A DNA stretch of 64,000 nucleotides, from assembly GCA_036897525.1 (NCBI GenBank), contig JAYMTJ010000022.1:56243-120242 (forward strand), given 5' to 3'. Under the pieces are notes generated by a model. It saw nothing but the letters and a program-made list of their open reading frames with translations, made no database searches and had not been told where the DNA came from. This DNA comes from Pelargonium x hortorum (Eukaryota; Streptophyta; Magnoliopsida; Geraniales; Geraniaceae). Shown piece after piece: positions 49,116 to 62,060 of the stretch (the stretch's first letter is position 1; each line of letters opens with the position of its first letter). Both the position numbers and the translations under genes were made by a program.

Positions 49116-50711
49116 TTAATTAAAAAGAAAGTAAAGTAAAACTAAATACTCTAACTAGAATAACTTAACTACAGAATACAAACAACTATCAGAACATTAA
49201 CTAAATATACACTATCTAGAAGAGCTACAATAACTCCATAAGCAACAAGCCATCTATCTTTTATTACCTAGTATCATCTGTAATACAAGAACTTTTTTCC
49301 CAGCAACTTCATCAGGGGCTACCCAGCTAAACAGGTATGAAACTTAGAAGAGGATTTTAATGGTGAAGATTTGTTCTTACTTTACAACACCCTTTTAGAA
49401 TTAATCTAGTAAAGAGGAAACCCTACTATATCTAATAAAAAACTGTCAAAGGGATCTCTCTAACATCAAATTAAGTAGAAATTGCCACGGAATCCTGATA
49501 AAGGCCTTTTGAAATATATATAACATAGAATTCTTTCTCTCTTATCAAATAAAAGGACCCCTCTTGTTTAACATCCTAAAGGTGCACTCTCCTTCTTCTT
49601 CAGTTCAGAATTTCCAGCCTAGTTAGACCCGAGATAACAGAATCACTTATATAGAAGTCTCTCCTATCTGACAGGTGTAATATCTTGCTTTTATATGAAA
49701 TTATATAGCTTAAAGGAAACTTGCAAAGGTTTCTATTTCCTAAAAAAAAGTTTACATATCTCAGTAAAGGTTTCAAAAAAAGTCCTGTAAAATAAAAAAC
49801 TAGACTAAGTACAGCCAATGTAATTAGGAGAAGAATATATCAGAATTTTAGAATAACCTGGAGTACTTTTAAAGAGTAAAACTTCGAATTCACTAAAAAT
49901 TGTTTAGAATTTGAAATTACAGAATCTTACTCAACTAAAAAAAGTAAGAGTGGAATTTTTAGGTGCGGAGCCCCATATTTGATAACTCTAGAGCAAAGAC
50001 TCTTTCTTTTGAATGAAATAGAGGAAAGCTTTCCATACAATAGGGTAGCGGTCAAAAAAAGTCTATTTCAGTTTTAGGGGTTTCCTACATGTCTCCAAAG
50101 TTACAGGGCCCTGCTTTCCTAATAAAATTTAACAGCACCAGTGATATGGAGTTATAAAGAGTTTATCTTACTGGAAACTTAATACTTCAAAATACAAGAA
50201 CTCAGTAGGCATCTCAATCTCAAAGCGGAATAGTCGTAGCAGTAAAATAAGGATTTAAACCTTTACCTTGAGTTTTGACGTGTTTCTTGATCAGGCATAA
50301 GTAGGGTGCCAGGTTGTTAGTAAATCTTCTTATAAGCCAAAGGGTTTGATTGATCCGTAGTTGCAGCATTCTCTATAAGTTCTACTAGCTTGGAAAATGT
50401 GGAGTAATCCAAATTCTACTGTAATTATTATCTTGTATATTTGATTATAACGAAAGGGGAAGGGTTTTAGAGATTTCTTTAAACATATATTACTTTTGAA
50501 TTGCCCGGAACGCCCCTTATGCCGTCTGGGAAAGTCTTGACATATTATATGAGCGTAGCCTACGGAAAAGCCTGCAAAGCAAAGCTCTCATAAGTAGGAG
50601 ACCTAGTTGTGAAATTATGGTGTTAATCTCTTAAATAGCTTTTATTTTAAGCTCTGGGCTTGTCTTGTCCAAAGATCGAGACTTCTACGATTCTTGTTAA
50701 AACGTTCAACC

Positions 50712-50747
50712 TCAGACTGGCAATACTTGGGTTCAAGTCCAGCTTCT
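50712..50747 (+). pseudogene. tRNA-Tyr-like 3' fragment (weak)
   Basis: GGCAATA, then a short gap, then TGGGTTCAAGTCCAGCT resembles the variable arm and T-arm of chloroplast-type tRNA-Tyr as I recall it, with several bases of the variable arm missing. No anticodon arm is visible. acttg-ggtt-caagt also forms its own five-pair hairpin, an alternative explanation for the pattern. Confidence 0.18.
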
Positions 50748-50859
50748 CTTAGTTATAGACTCCTTGCTATGAACCTACTTTAGTTATTTGAGTTGCAAAA
50801 TTACGAGACCTCCGTTTTTCTTCAGTGCTTTAGAGTCCTCTCAAAGAATTAGCCGATCT

Positions 50860-53480
50860 TTAGGCAGTGCTTTAAGTTGTTACAAAGGGAATCAGATTCA
50901 GCCCTTTCTCAAGAGTACAATTCCTTTGGCTCGCTAATTGGACTGCTTTACCTTTAGAGGATTTAGAGTGGTAATCAGTTCCTAGGATTAGAGAGTTCTA
51001 ATCTAAAAGGTGTGTATTCAGAGTTAGGTACACAAGCAAGAGCCAAGAACTAATACAATCGGAAAGTCTGTCAATCTGTATCAAGTACTCCACCCAACCA
51101 TGAGAAGGATTCTCAGTATTCTGTGCCTTCAATGTTAGCCTGCTTTAGCAACAATTCTTTTAAAGCCTCTCAGCTACACTGTATATTATATATAGGTTCG
51201 ACTAGAGATTACTTTCCTTGGCTTACAAAAACCAAAATGTTCTCCTCCTTTACCGTACAGATAGATCGGAATTAAGTAATGGCAAGATAAACAAACCTAG
51301 CCTTGCTTGGGAAGCATTAACAAAAGAGCGCTGAATTGATTGGTTTACCGAACTGGACAACTTAGTAATTAAGAGGTTTGCCTTGGGAAATATAGGGTGG
51401 TGCCCTCAATTGACCTGAGAAGAGAGTTTGGGACATTGCTGCTTCCATTCCAAAGAACAGGAAAGTGGATTTATTGTATTATTTCCTTGGACTACTAGTA
51501 CATTCTAGTTGGCAGGCTTTCAAGTTAATTAGCAGCACTGGCTCCAATAGACCTTCTTTCATTACCTTCTTTGGACTATTTGCTCTGGCATACACCGAAA
51601 TGGACAGCTTTCCCTCATGCTCATGTACAACAAGTACAAGCAATTGTATCCTAACAACTGTATCAGCACCGAAAGTGGACCGGAGAGTGTAGGTGTATTT
51701 AAGTGGGACGCTTCCACAAGATAGAATAAGTCTCTGTACCGGAAAGGTCATTAGTGTGCGATCCTTCATTGGTAGGCTATGACTTTGTTAAGGATAGAGT
51801 AGATTGTTAGTTAAAGTCTCTTTATATGATATAGTCGAACACTATATCCTCTTGCTGCTTGCCTAGAAGTAATCCCAAAATCACTACTAAATAGTATTTA
51901 CTGCTTGGTACCTACTGTGTCCCTTATATTCGATTTCTTCTCTTTCAGAAAAGACAAATCTTAGTTAAAGCAAACCTAGCTATTAGGTCCGCTATGTGTC
52001 TCTTTCAAACTAAAACGCGGAGCTTTATTTTATTTATTAGATTGCTAACCGAATTTAAGCTTTTCGCGAAAGTACACTTATAATACTTAGTAATTAGTAA
52101 GAAAACTTATTAGAGTTACAAACAAAAAAAAGACTTTGCAAAGCTGCTTTGTTATATTGATGGGCTCCGTTTTATGGATCTTAAATACTACTTTCTTTAA
52201 TAGAAGTGGCTAGTATTCCTGTATCCCCCACCCTAGATTTCTATTCGTTTTTAGTAGTAGGAAAAAAGTGATAATAAAGATTCTATACTTTTTTTAGAGA
52301 AAGATTTCCCAGGCTATGAACGAACAGAAAGACTCTAAATTATGGCCTTATATATTCTAAATATATACACTCTCTGAAACTAGCAAAGCAGTAATTAAAC
52401 CTGGTAAGCGATTCCGTCAAATTCCCCTTTAGTATTACAATCACAAAAAATGTACAACTTTTCCAACCAAAAGGAGTTTCCCTACCTACATAGAGTCTCA
52501 TAGGGTCCTAATGGTTTCGCTATTCCCACTTTACTTGCTTACACTATCTCTAGGAAGAAATTGTACTTACTGGCTTATATTCCTTCTATTCCTGACTGGT
52601 TCCTATACTGTGTCTGGCTTGCTCCTACAGATGACTGGTACTGTTCTTGGCTTGTGCTATTACAGTCAGGTACTGAGACTGGGGTACTACTATTCTCCTA
52701 GAGCTACAAAGAGAACAAATTAACAAGTGATGGGGATTATAATGTATCTTGTCAACTCATTATCCTGTATTTAACCTCCTTTACTACGTGACAGTCAGTA
52801 AGGGTAGTCTAAGCTCTAAAGGCTCTGTCCTCCTATGTCAGTAACTACAATGGTAAAGACAGAGATAGAATATAGAAAATGTAAGCTTGCCTTTGCTGTC
52901 GAGGGATACCCCTTGTACTTTATCACTTTCATATAAGATGTTCCTTTTTAGAACCCTACTTAATTAAAACCTCTAGGAATCCTTTTATACCCTGTCGCGG
53001 TCTTGCTCTTCTGGTGAATGAAGGACACTCTGTCGAAGGTTACATAAGCTCTAGTCCTGTTCTCAGTCCCTGCTGTTAAGACCCTGTCAAGGAGAATGCA
53101 CTGAGCCGATACCAACGGTTGCTGATGGATGGTTGAAGCAAGTGAGTTCAGTCCCAAGCTCAATCCCAAGCCGGTCCCATAAGAGAGAGTCAGCTGTTGT
53201 TTGAAGGTTAACTACTGCTATTGGCAAAGAAAGACAAGGTTGCACTACTTTCACTAGCGGATACCCTCATAAGAGCATTAGTTAGCAGTATTGATTGGTT
53301 ATAGAACAAGCTTCCTTTGGCAGGCTATAACATGAGATTGGTTTGGAATGAGAAGAAGAGGTGTTAGAGTTTCAGATGAGCAAGTGGATTATGAGGTTGT
53401 TAGGTTCCTCAGAAAATACATGAAAAGGCCAACCTAAATTGCAAGAAAGATTACACCATATGAGGTAAAGAATCCGTAGG
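50860..53480. repeat. B-type mosaic interrupted by A-type at 51780-52500
   Basis: Shared words include gaactaatacaa (51047-51058; also 11347-11358, inverted 9673-9684), agatcggaa (51263-51271), ggacagctttccctcatgc (51602-51620), caccgaaagtgg (51667-51678), aagcttgccttt (52883) and gactggtactg (about 52632 and 61792). A 75-codon frame (51465-51692) overlaps a 96-codon frame on the other strand (51479-51769). Another frame at 52511-52723 is Leu/Tyr-rich. None looks like a known protein. Confidence 0.45.
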
Positions 53481-56140
53481 AACTCCTTTTCGAATGTCTT
53501 GGGAACTCTTAAAAGTATTAAATACAACTTCCCCGCAAAAGCGAAGTCTTAATTTTAAAGAACCTGCCCAATCCCGGCAAATCTTGCTTTATTATATAAA
53601 CGATAAGGTAATTCTTACTCTCAGCTTTTCCTTTAACTAGAGCGAAGTCGCTAATAGAATTTACACGTTCACTGCTAACCTTTATCTCTTAAATTCCTAT
53701 AGCATACAACTATACATCAGATTCCGGTCAAAGGTGTCAATTAATTCTAATTATTATCCTGTAATAAGCCCTAATACCAACCAGGATTGTCCTAATCTAA
53801 TATAAATCCCAGAGTTTAAAACTTAAAATTCTATATCCTTGTATAGACCCCAACCCTTTTGCAAATGAGTACGTGGGTCGATTAAGCCGCTTTGTGTAAA
53901 AAAAAAGACCTAGGCCTGCTATCCCTAAAAAAGTTAACTCACGGAATTCCCATTATTGATACTTCATTTTTTTACACCAGTTTTCTTAGCTCTAAAGCTC
54001 TTCTCTTAAAAGAGGGGCACACAAGTATGCCTACTAAGCTATCTCAGTTAAAAGTTCCAACACAGACAGAGGTATAAGGGTCCTTTTGGCTACCGAACTG
54101 GTACTAAATACTAAAGAATCAGTCATGTCCTATTTTATTATATAGATATTCTTTAGAGCTCTCCATTAAGCGGTGGATTCTCAAGATATTAAGAGTTCTC
54201 CGCCTATTCCACACAAAAATGGATCTTCCAAATTCCTAAAGCGTGTTTGTATCGTTGATATTGATTGATAAGGGCTCCGTAAAGAAAGATGTGTTTCAAG
54301 TACTAATTTAAGAATTAGAAGTCTTCCGCTTTATACATGACATTTATCTTCTATTTCCGTACCGTAATCAGTAAAAAAAAGATTCGACTTCTCCGCCCAA
54401 AAGAAAAGATCGGTCTAGCAATTAATACGCAAAAATCCTTAAAGATACCTAGTCAGTAATAGGATTACTAACAAGTATGATACATAAAAGAAAGGGTTAA
54501 ATTCTTACTTAAAGGGGTCTCACGTGTGTTAGGAGTTGAGAGTTCAAGTTATTTTCTTTTATTACTAAAGTCCTTAAAACTAATATTTGATATAATACCT
54601 GATACATGTCTATATCCCTCAACCCCTTTGTTTCGAAAAATGCTATTCTCTAATTTCGGCTCTTTGTAGGTACTAATCTAATGAGAGCCTTTGCCTTCAT
54701 ATCCCTTTGGTACTAGAACAAGAACTTTCATGCATTTAAATGGGTCATCTTAGATTTTTTATTACCTTTATATTGATTGATGATTGACAAGAGCTCCTTA
54801 GTCAGTCAGAGACAGATATAGAGCCTGCTGCTACTTAAGATCGATCATGAGACCCTCAAAGTTTACCTGTATAAATACAGAAGTAAATGTTTACTCTAGT
54901 CTAGCGGATCCTGTTATCAAAGTTATATGACTCGATTAAATTAAGGGGGTCCGGAAAGTTTTAATAGTATAGTTTTTTCCAAGTTCCAAGTAGAGTATTA
55001 AAGAAAAAAAAGCCTCGAACTTTATAAGTTCATGTTTTAGAATAGATTGCCAAAGGTATTTTTTGGGAAACTTTATATTATATTAGGGAAGAATGGATCG
55101 ATTCTCTTATTTACGGGAGAGGGGTATGTTGTATCACTGACCAATACTGCTACTAGATTCTGGCCAAGAAGTCTGCCTAAATATATTCTTCTTTCATCGG
55201 AGAGCTTAAGATAGTTTTTTTTTTTACCTCTTCTACAGTATGGGCACTGCCCTAAAGTTTAGTATATTCAATCAAGGGGAATACTGGAGCTCCTTTAATG
55301 TATACAGGTTACTCTATATTTAAAGTATAACACATCGAGGGCAAGACTCAATTTCAGTTACTACGCAATGCTCGCACAAGGCGCCCCCTTTTTCATTAAG
55401 TATGTATAATAAAAGTGGACCCGTATCCTATTCTTATAGGTATACGTCGGGGAATTCTCTTCTCCCCTGGTATGTATAATTTGAACTTACATCTGTAAAA
55501 CTTTAGGGACCTAGTTTAGACTTACACAATAGTAAGTATACTGTATCTTGATAGCAGCAGCTCTTTCTTACCAGCCTTAGTTGCTACCTTCTGCTGGGTC
55601 TTATAACCTTGAGCAGACCCCTGTTTATTAGTAACTGTACCTAGCTCTAGCGATATTCCGGGACAACAGCCCCTTACTAATTATCCCGAAATTAAAAAAA
55701 CTTGAGGTGAAGAACGTAAGACCAACTCCCTCCTTAATGAATGAAATACTTTTCAAAATCTAAAGGCCAGATTCAATAAAAAGTGTCAAAGTTACTATCC
55801 AGAATCCTGTTTATCAAGAGTTCTAGTACTCAGTAAAGTGTTTTTTTTTGTACATTTAACCTCTTTATCATTCGATTTCATATACATTTCTAACCTGCCT
55901 AAATTGAATTCCTCTAGTTTTACTATCTAAAGTATGAGTTTAGCTGGCGCTTGCTTTGACTGAAGGCCTTAGTTTCTTTCTATTTAAGTTGTATGTAGTA
56001 AAGTAATTTCAGTTTTTTCGTAAATAAAAAGAAATAGACTCTATATAAGATAAAAGGGCATAGTTGTATTATCCGATACTAGTTCTGGCTTTTTTTTTGT
56101 TAAGAACCTTTAATGGAAGTGGAAGTGTTTGGTTGGGTTA
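53480..56140. other. A-type gene-free DNA
   Basis: Apart from the GC-rich word at 55381-55395 and one 61-codon frame (53892-54077) of chance length, I see nothing. Confidence 0.5.
55381..55395 (+). repeat. GC-rich dispersed word, copy 2
   Basis: gcgccccctttttca, identical to 1222-1236. The preceding bases complete ggcgcc, a small palindrome absent at the first copy. Confidence 0.7.
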
Positions 56141-57800
56141 TCGTACTTAGAAATTCCTGTACTATTTAGTAGAGTTAGCACTTAGATATTAATATTGTCT
56201 TATTAAGTCACACAGAAGATAGACATTCGAATTTCCCAGCCCTCTTGGTTGTTTATCCTATTTTTTATCCTAATAGAGTGGATTTTCCTTAATACCTTAT
56301 TCGAAAACAAGGGATTCCCTAGTACTATTTCCTTGGTTTTCTCCTGTATTAGTATGGGATTTGGTCCTTGCATTAGCTTTCCAGAAGTATGCTAGTTTTC
56401 AGTAAAGGACTTACTTTCATGTATATGTGTACATGACAAGTATAGGTTTAGCTTAGGGATTCGCTTACTAGCTAGTTAATGAACTTTGGAATTAGCTTCG
56501 GGTTAGTATTGGGAGTTAGTATTTCCCATCAGTATTAGGATCAGGGTATATCTCTCCAGTAGTTACCCATTTGGTTCCCTAAGACAAGATAGACTGTTTT
56601 TCAAGTAAGGGACTTACCTTAGACTTCGTATATATGTGTATTCGTGTACAACACTAGTAAGAGACATTCTCCTAGCAATTCTCTCTGTCTCAGCTAGTGG
56701 GATTAGAACCTGGATTAACTTTCCATTGGTAATGAATCTAGGATCTTGTACCCCCACACCAAAAGGAATTCTATGGCCTCTAACTCGACTTATTTCTTCA
56801 ATTGAGTAGTTATTTTTCTGAGCCCAGTTTCATGTGTTTTAACGGATAAAATAAGCAGATTCAAGTTCTTCTATAGCAATTTACCAGGTAATTGAGAAGG
56901 ATTTACCTCGGGTTGTCTCTCTGCCAGTGGGGATTTCCTTAGGATTCCTAGAGAGAGAGAATTAGTAGAGAGCTTAGCAAGGGAAATAGGGTAGTTTAGG
57001 ATGTCTCAGTAAGGTAAGCAAATCCAACCAATTAAGCCATAACTCTTTTCCTTTCGATAGTTATTGCCCAGAACTTTAGGTTAGGTTAAGGGTTTTAGAC
57101 GAGTAAACAGTTTCCAGTACGGGCTTTCCTTAGCCATTCACATTAGCTATTAGCTTGGGATTCACCGAACACTTTGATAGTTATTGCACTTTGAGAGCTG
57201 AAAGGAAGTATATCTCATGTGTCTCCTATAAATTCAAGGTATTCGAATTAAAGGCATTTCAAGGATTTGCTGGGGTTCCTGCTAATGAAAAAGACTCAAA
57301 TCTACCTAAATTTAAGGGACTTTTTTCGAACAGTCAAAATCGTCGAGCTTAATATAAGAGGATTATGTACAAAAAGAATTATACAACAAATTTGGGATGT
57401 TTTCAACCGATCAAATTAATTGAGTGTATTTTCATAAACTTTAGGAATCCGTTGGAATCAGTTCATAACAAGCAAGGGTAGGCTGTTCCATCATAACCCG
57501 CAGGAGTACGTAGTCTATTAGACCATAGGATTATTTTTCAACAGCTGTAGTCTATTGTCTTTGGGATTCTGTTCACTACTCTTTACAGTCATAGTCATAA
57601 GAGTTACCAGCTTTCATGCATCTGTCTTTGACCTAGGGAACAATTAGGGACCTATTTGTGTTGTGGTTCAAGTGCTTTCTCATTTCTCATCTGTATCAGT
57701 GGGATAGATAGTTTTTTCCATGTTTCCTAGTATAGTTTCCAGGTAATTAATTAAGCTCCTTCTCTTAATTTCTTTAGAAATTAAGAAAGAATCCCAGTCC
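56140..57800. repeat. B-type mosaic with a diverged local duplication
   Basis: 56396-56440 and 56595-56652 align as a diverged duplication: ttttc, agtaaaggacttac against agtaagggacttac, then tatatgtgta and a gtac word. 56347-56390 and 56697-56740 form another such pair. A third relative of the core (gagaaggatttacctc) is at about 56895. The 65-codon frame at 57155-57352 is of chance length. A 10-bp hairpin lies at 57763-57786. Confidence 0.45.
57763..57786. repeat. Perfect 10-bp hairpin
   Basis: tcttaatttc / gaaattaaga with loop ttta. It is AT-rich with no T-tract. Confidence 0.75.
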
Positions 57801-60600
57801 TGAACAAGTCTATCGGTTTTGTTTTATAAAGGAAGCCCACTTTTTTTTCTTGATGTTAGGTTAGGATCCTTCCATTAATACTAAATTAGTAGATAAAGAC
57901 GCGGGATACCCGGGCAAAAAGAAAAAAGTCGACACTTTAATGAGTTAACTTTTGAAGCTTATACTTTATCCTGAACAAGGCAAGGGGATCCCTTTAATGA
58001 TTGTAAAGCTATAGAACGCAAGAGTTTTCTTTAGCAAGATCTTACTCGGAAAGAATAGGGTATACCAAATTCTTTGTTAGCTTGAAGACTCTTAGAACTT
58101 TGCTTTGCTTGACAAGGTATAGCGGTCGCAGGTTAGGGGCAAGACAATTGAATAACCCTGGTTCTAGGTATATCATAAGTTACAGAGAACAAGGAAATAG
58201 TCAAGTGAAAAAAAGTTTCTATATACTTACTGCTTAGAATTTGGGGGCACTTTATGAGATATAATTTATAAAGAGTTAGCCTTAAGAAGCTTATAAGGAA
58301 AAGCCTTGTTCAAAATCAAAACCCACTTTAGCCCTTCATTTCTCAAAAGATAACAAATGCGTAAAGCGGGGTTAGTTGGTATACTACAACGGGTTGGGTA
58401 CTTATAGATTCACCAGGAAACTCCCATTTTTCTCTGTATTTAAGGGATTCCTGGCTGCCTTGTGAATGAAAAATTCAACTTAATTACAATAAGTTAATTT
58501 AGAGCTTACTCTACTCTACTCTATTAGAGCTAATGCTAAATTTCCTTATCCGATGTAAGAATACTCTAAGAAAAGGCTTTAACTACAAAAAAACTTTCAA
58601 TTAAAAACTTAAACAAAATAAGGAATCCACACGAAACCAAATAAGCGCGCCCGCCAGTCCGAAGCCAGTGAAAGATAGCTAAGAAGGAAGCTTACCAAGC
58701 AATTGTGAACTCTAATTTCCTAATTTCATGTAATTATCTACTCTCTAAATGCCTGCTCGACTTTGCCATGGACAGTGCCTTTTTTCCTAATATCAGGACC
58801 TGGCAACTCATTTGTGATGGTATCGCGCAGGGAGAATTTAGCTGACAAGGAATAAGGATGTATTACATCCTCGGCCTGTTAGAGAGCGTGTTTAGGTTAA
58901 GTTGGTTAAGGGATTATACTTCCTTGGCATAGATTCACATTCTTAGATCGGCACAGACATTCCTGGATTCACCGAGACTAGGCATTCATTGGGAATTGAC
59001 AGGCTTTCAAAGAATCTCTATAGTCAGTTCTACTTATTAAAAAGAATCTTTTCTTTGACTCCTATATTGATTAGCGTAGCGTAGCTAGCGGGTATAAGCT
59101 TATAGATAGGAATCGTCCTTCCAAAATAGAAAATATATAGACTCTGCACTTACTTGCAATCCCATTAAATATTAGTAGTTATCCTCCTTTACCGGCTATC
59201 AGCAACACCGACTTGGCTTGCTTTTATTGACTTACTACTTCACTTTTGACTTACTTTTCAGGATTACTTCTTTGTGTTAATGAAACCGACTTCTTGCTGA
59301 TATACCCTTGGTCTGTTGGACTTCTAATTTACTGGGCTAGGACTAGGGAATTAATAAAGCTAACTTACAGACTAGAATAACATAGCGGAGCTACCGGTTA
59401 AAGAACTTCCTAAAGGGTTTTTTATCTTACTTACCTTTCCTAGAACTTAGAGATACTGGATTAAATAAAAGTCAAAGGGTCTTCCTCATGCTCTTTAGTG
59501 TTTATCATATAAAGAGAACCTTGTACAGTACATAGACAAATCTATCTCAAAAACTGTAGCGAAGGGAGGAAAATGCTTACTAGTACTGTTAACCTTACAC
59601 TATGACAACACTAACAAAACCAGGTTTAATTATATCAAAAAGACAGACGACTCTAGCTTCAATTCCTTTATTTGAGATTCCTTAATAGTTTCAAATTTAA
59701 CTATCAAGAAGAAAAAACTAAAGGACTGGCTAATTATATAGTTATAAATACTAAACTAAGCAGTGCCCAAATTACGACCTAAAATGCTTTTTATCCTGAA
59801 TTCGGGTTTAACCCTTTCTTTTGTGACATTGAATTTCAATTTACTACTTTATAAATTGTTGACTAAAACCTTTGAGACTTGAACTGAACTCTGTATTTAT
59901 AATATCTTATCTTCCTCATCCCAATCTGGATAATAAAAAAAAACAAACTGAGCTGGAAAGGTTTGAGGAATACACTTAAAATACGGATACACTAATTGAA
60001 TTTCCCAAATTAAGCTTGTTCTAGTTTTACCTTTCTTTTTTTACAAGGACTTCCTTTAGTATTACACGCATAAGGGTTTCATTCAAAAAAGTCTTTACTA
60101 CGGATACATTGCATTTTGATCTCTCCCATACAGTCTTTTCTAGTAATTAATTATAGTAGACAACCTAGATAGCATTTCTAGACCGGTAAAGGGGAATCCA
60201 TAGGGCCTAATTACAACAAAAAGGAGTCTTCGGAAACAAACGAAAAGACCAACACTTACGCCAATGAAAATTCTCTTACTAGTACTAGACAGAGCACGCA
60301 AAACATACTAAAGAATCCAAACGGGGAAACTAAAATTCCGGTATGTACTATTGTATAAATCTCTCCTATTTCTGCCTAGACACTTGAAATTCCTCAGTAG
60401 GGTTATTGTCTATAAATACCAGGACCATGCTTATAGACTAAAAACTCATATTTAACTAAAATTGAATATTGAATTAAAGACTAGCTCGGGTATACAATAT
60501 GTTGCTTGTTAGACAAAGGTTATTTCCATTTAATCCCTTTGTTGGACCTAAAACCTACTCTAGACTGAACAAATAAATAGCATGGTTAAAGAGCTCTTGA
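57800..60600. other. A-type DNA around a B-type patch
   Basis: 57800-58640 and 59400-60600 are A-type, with a G/C cluster aaggggatccctttaatga at 57982-58000 and the second copy of the 20-base repeat at 59588-59607. 58640-59400 is B-type (ttaccggctat at about 59187, gacaggctttcaaa at about 58998). No open frame of 60 codons and no RNA gene. Confidence 0.5.
59588..59607 (+). repeat. 20-base repeat, partner 44221-44240
   Basis: Identical over gttaaccttacactatgaca. Confidence 0.75.
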
Positions 60601-62060
60601 TTTCAAATTAACCTACTAAGACTATAATAGAGAACCCTATTCTGACTATAAGGTAATCCCCTTCTTCTTCTTATAGCAGGGTCTGAAAGCTCTATTGCCC
60701 AGATGAAGTTCCTGAGAAAGAAAAAGAAGGAGAATGCTGGATCAGGAGTGCAATCAATAAAGTCCTTGTCAAGTGCTAAGCTAATGGAACCTATAAACCC
60801 TGACAACTTAGGAATCTGTAATGTAATAATACTACTGACAGGATATCCAGTATGTACTTCTAATGTCTTTAATGGTAACTCTTATTAGGAATAAGAAAGA
60901 TATTAATTGTTGCTCTTAATTCTGTAGAGCAAGCTTGTTCTTCTAAAGCAAGCTCATGAATCTAACAGTCTCTGTTCAATAGTAGCAAGTAAGTAGTAGG
61001 TGCGGTTCCCTTAAACCTCACTAACACACCGGCCTCGTGCAATACCATCATAATAGAACTCCTTTGTACTAAAGGTTGATAAACCAGATCTTTGAGTTTT
61101 GTATTCTTTGTCAGTCGAGATATAATAAACTCTTGCGGCTAAAGGAGAGGCTTAAAAGAATTGTTCTAATTGAAACAAGGTAATGTAGTATGCCCGATAA
61201 GAAGTATTTTAAAAACAGGGTTATGCCCAAGACAGCTTGGAATCTTTAAGGATCAGAACTGCTTTTACAAGGATGATTGTGTTAGGAATAGATAATATAT
61301 TAACTGAAAGTCTATTCTTACAGACTCTTAATACCAACCCTAGCTTTATAGACCTTAACATTGGCTGTCGATGGTCCAAAGCAAATCCCTATCCTCACTT
61401 GAAAGTCCAATAATTTAATGAAATTGAGGTCCTTTCTTCTCTAGAGTAGAGAAAGACTATCTTTATCTATTAGGTAGAAAACCTTTTCAATAAATAAGGG
61501 ATCTGTTCTATTATATGGTAGAAAAGTTCGCATCAATTCATGAAGAAAATACAGGACAGAATTCCCACAAAGACATATTCTACAACTGCTAAGGCTCATG
61601 AATATGATGTTGGGTTTCCTAATGTGAGAGTATTTACTACCATAAAAACAAGAACTTCAAAACGAAAAGGTTTGACTCGGCTTGCATTAGCACCTCAAGA
61701 AACTCATAATCACAGCTTCACTTCCTAGGCTTGCTTACATCAGCTACTGGGAATACATTTCCTATACTGACTGACTGACAGCTACCGAGACTGGTACTGG
61801 CTATTGACTGATACCGATACAGCTCATGAAACAACAAAGTAACACGAATAAGAATGTCTATAATCCATGAGAAGAGTCTAGCAGCATTAGAACAAGACTC
61901 CAGCCTCTAAGACTCGGTGTAGCTTGCTAAAAGAAGTTCATAAGGAAGGGTTTCTATACTAATTAATTGTCATTTTCGGAGGAGTCCTTTGTATATTTAT
62001 GAGCAAGTTTAAGATATTAATTAATTTAGAGCCTACTAGTAAAGTAAATAGTTAAAGGAA
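60600..62060. repeat. B-type mosaic
   Basis: Contains the second copy of the 44/49-base repeat (61141-61184), gctgtcgatggtccaa (61374-61389), and a run of actg-like words at 61765-61830. Three frames of 61-67 codons (60603, 60703, 61540), two of them overlapping on opposite strands, are not credible. Confidence 0.45.
61141..61184 (+). repeat. 44-base repeat, partner 43481-43529
   Basis: Identical to 43481-43529 except that cttaa is present once here and twice there. Confidence 0.85.

Larger units (their letters stand above)
46770..50860. other. A-type gene-free DNA
   Basis: Holds G/C clusters at 47252-47270 and 47621-47640 and aaaaggacccctctt at 49551-49565, the third GC-hairpin word at 49100-49115, a short B-type patch at 49140-49260, and the tRNA-Tyr-like fragment at 50712-50747. 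Overlapping open frames on both strands at 47993-48308 and one at 49600-49818 are 72-84 codons long; I recognise neither strand's translation. Confidence 0.5.

Noticed and set aside
51465-51769. Overlapping frames of 75 and 96 codons on opposite strands
   Set aside because: Same reason. The region holds dispersed B-type words shared with 35025-35251.
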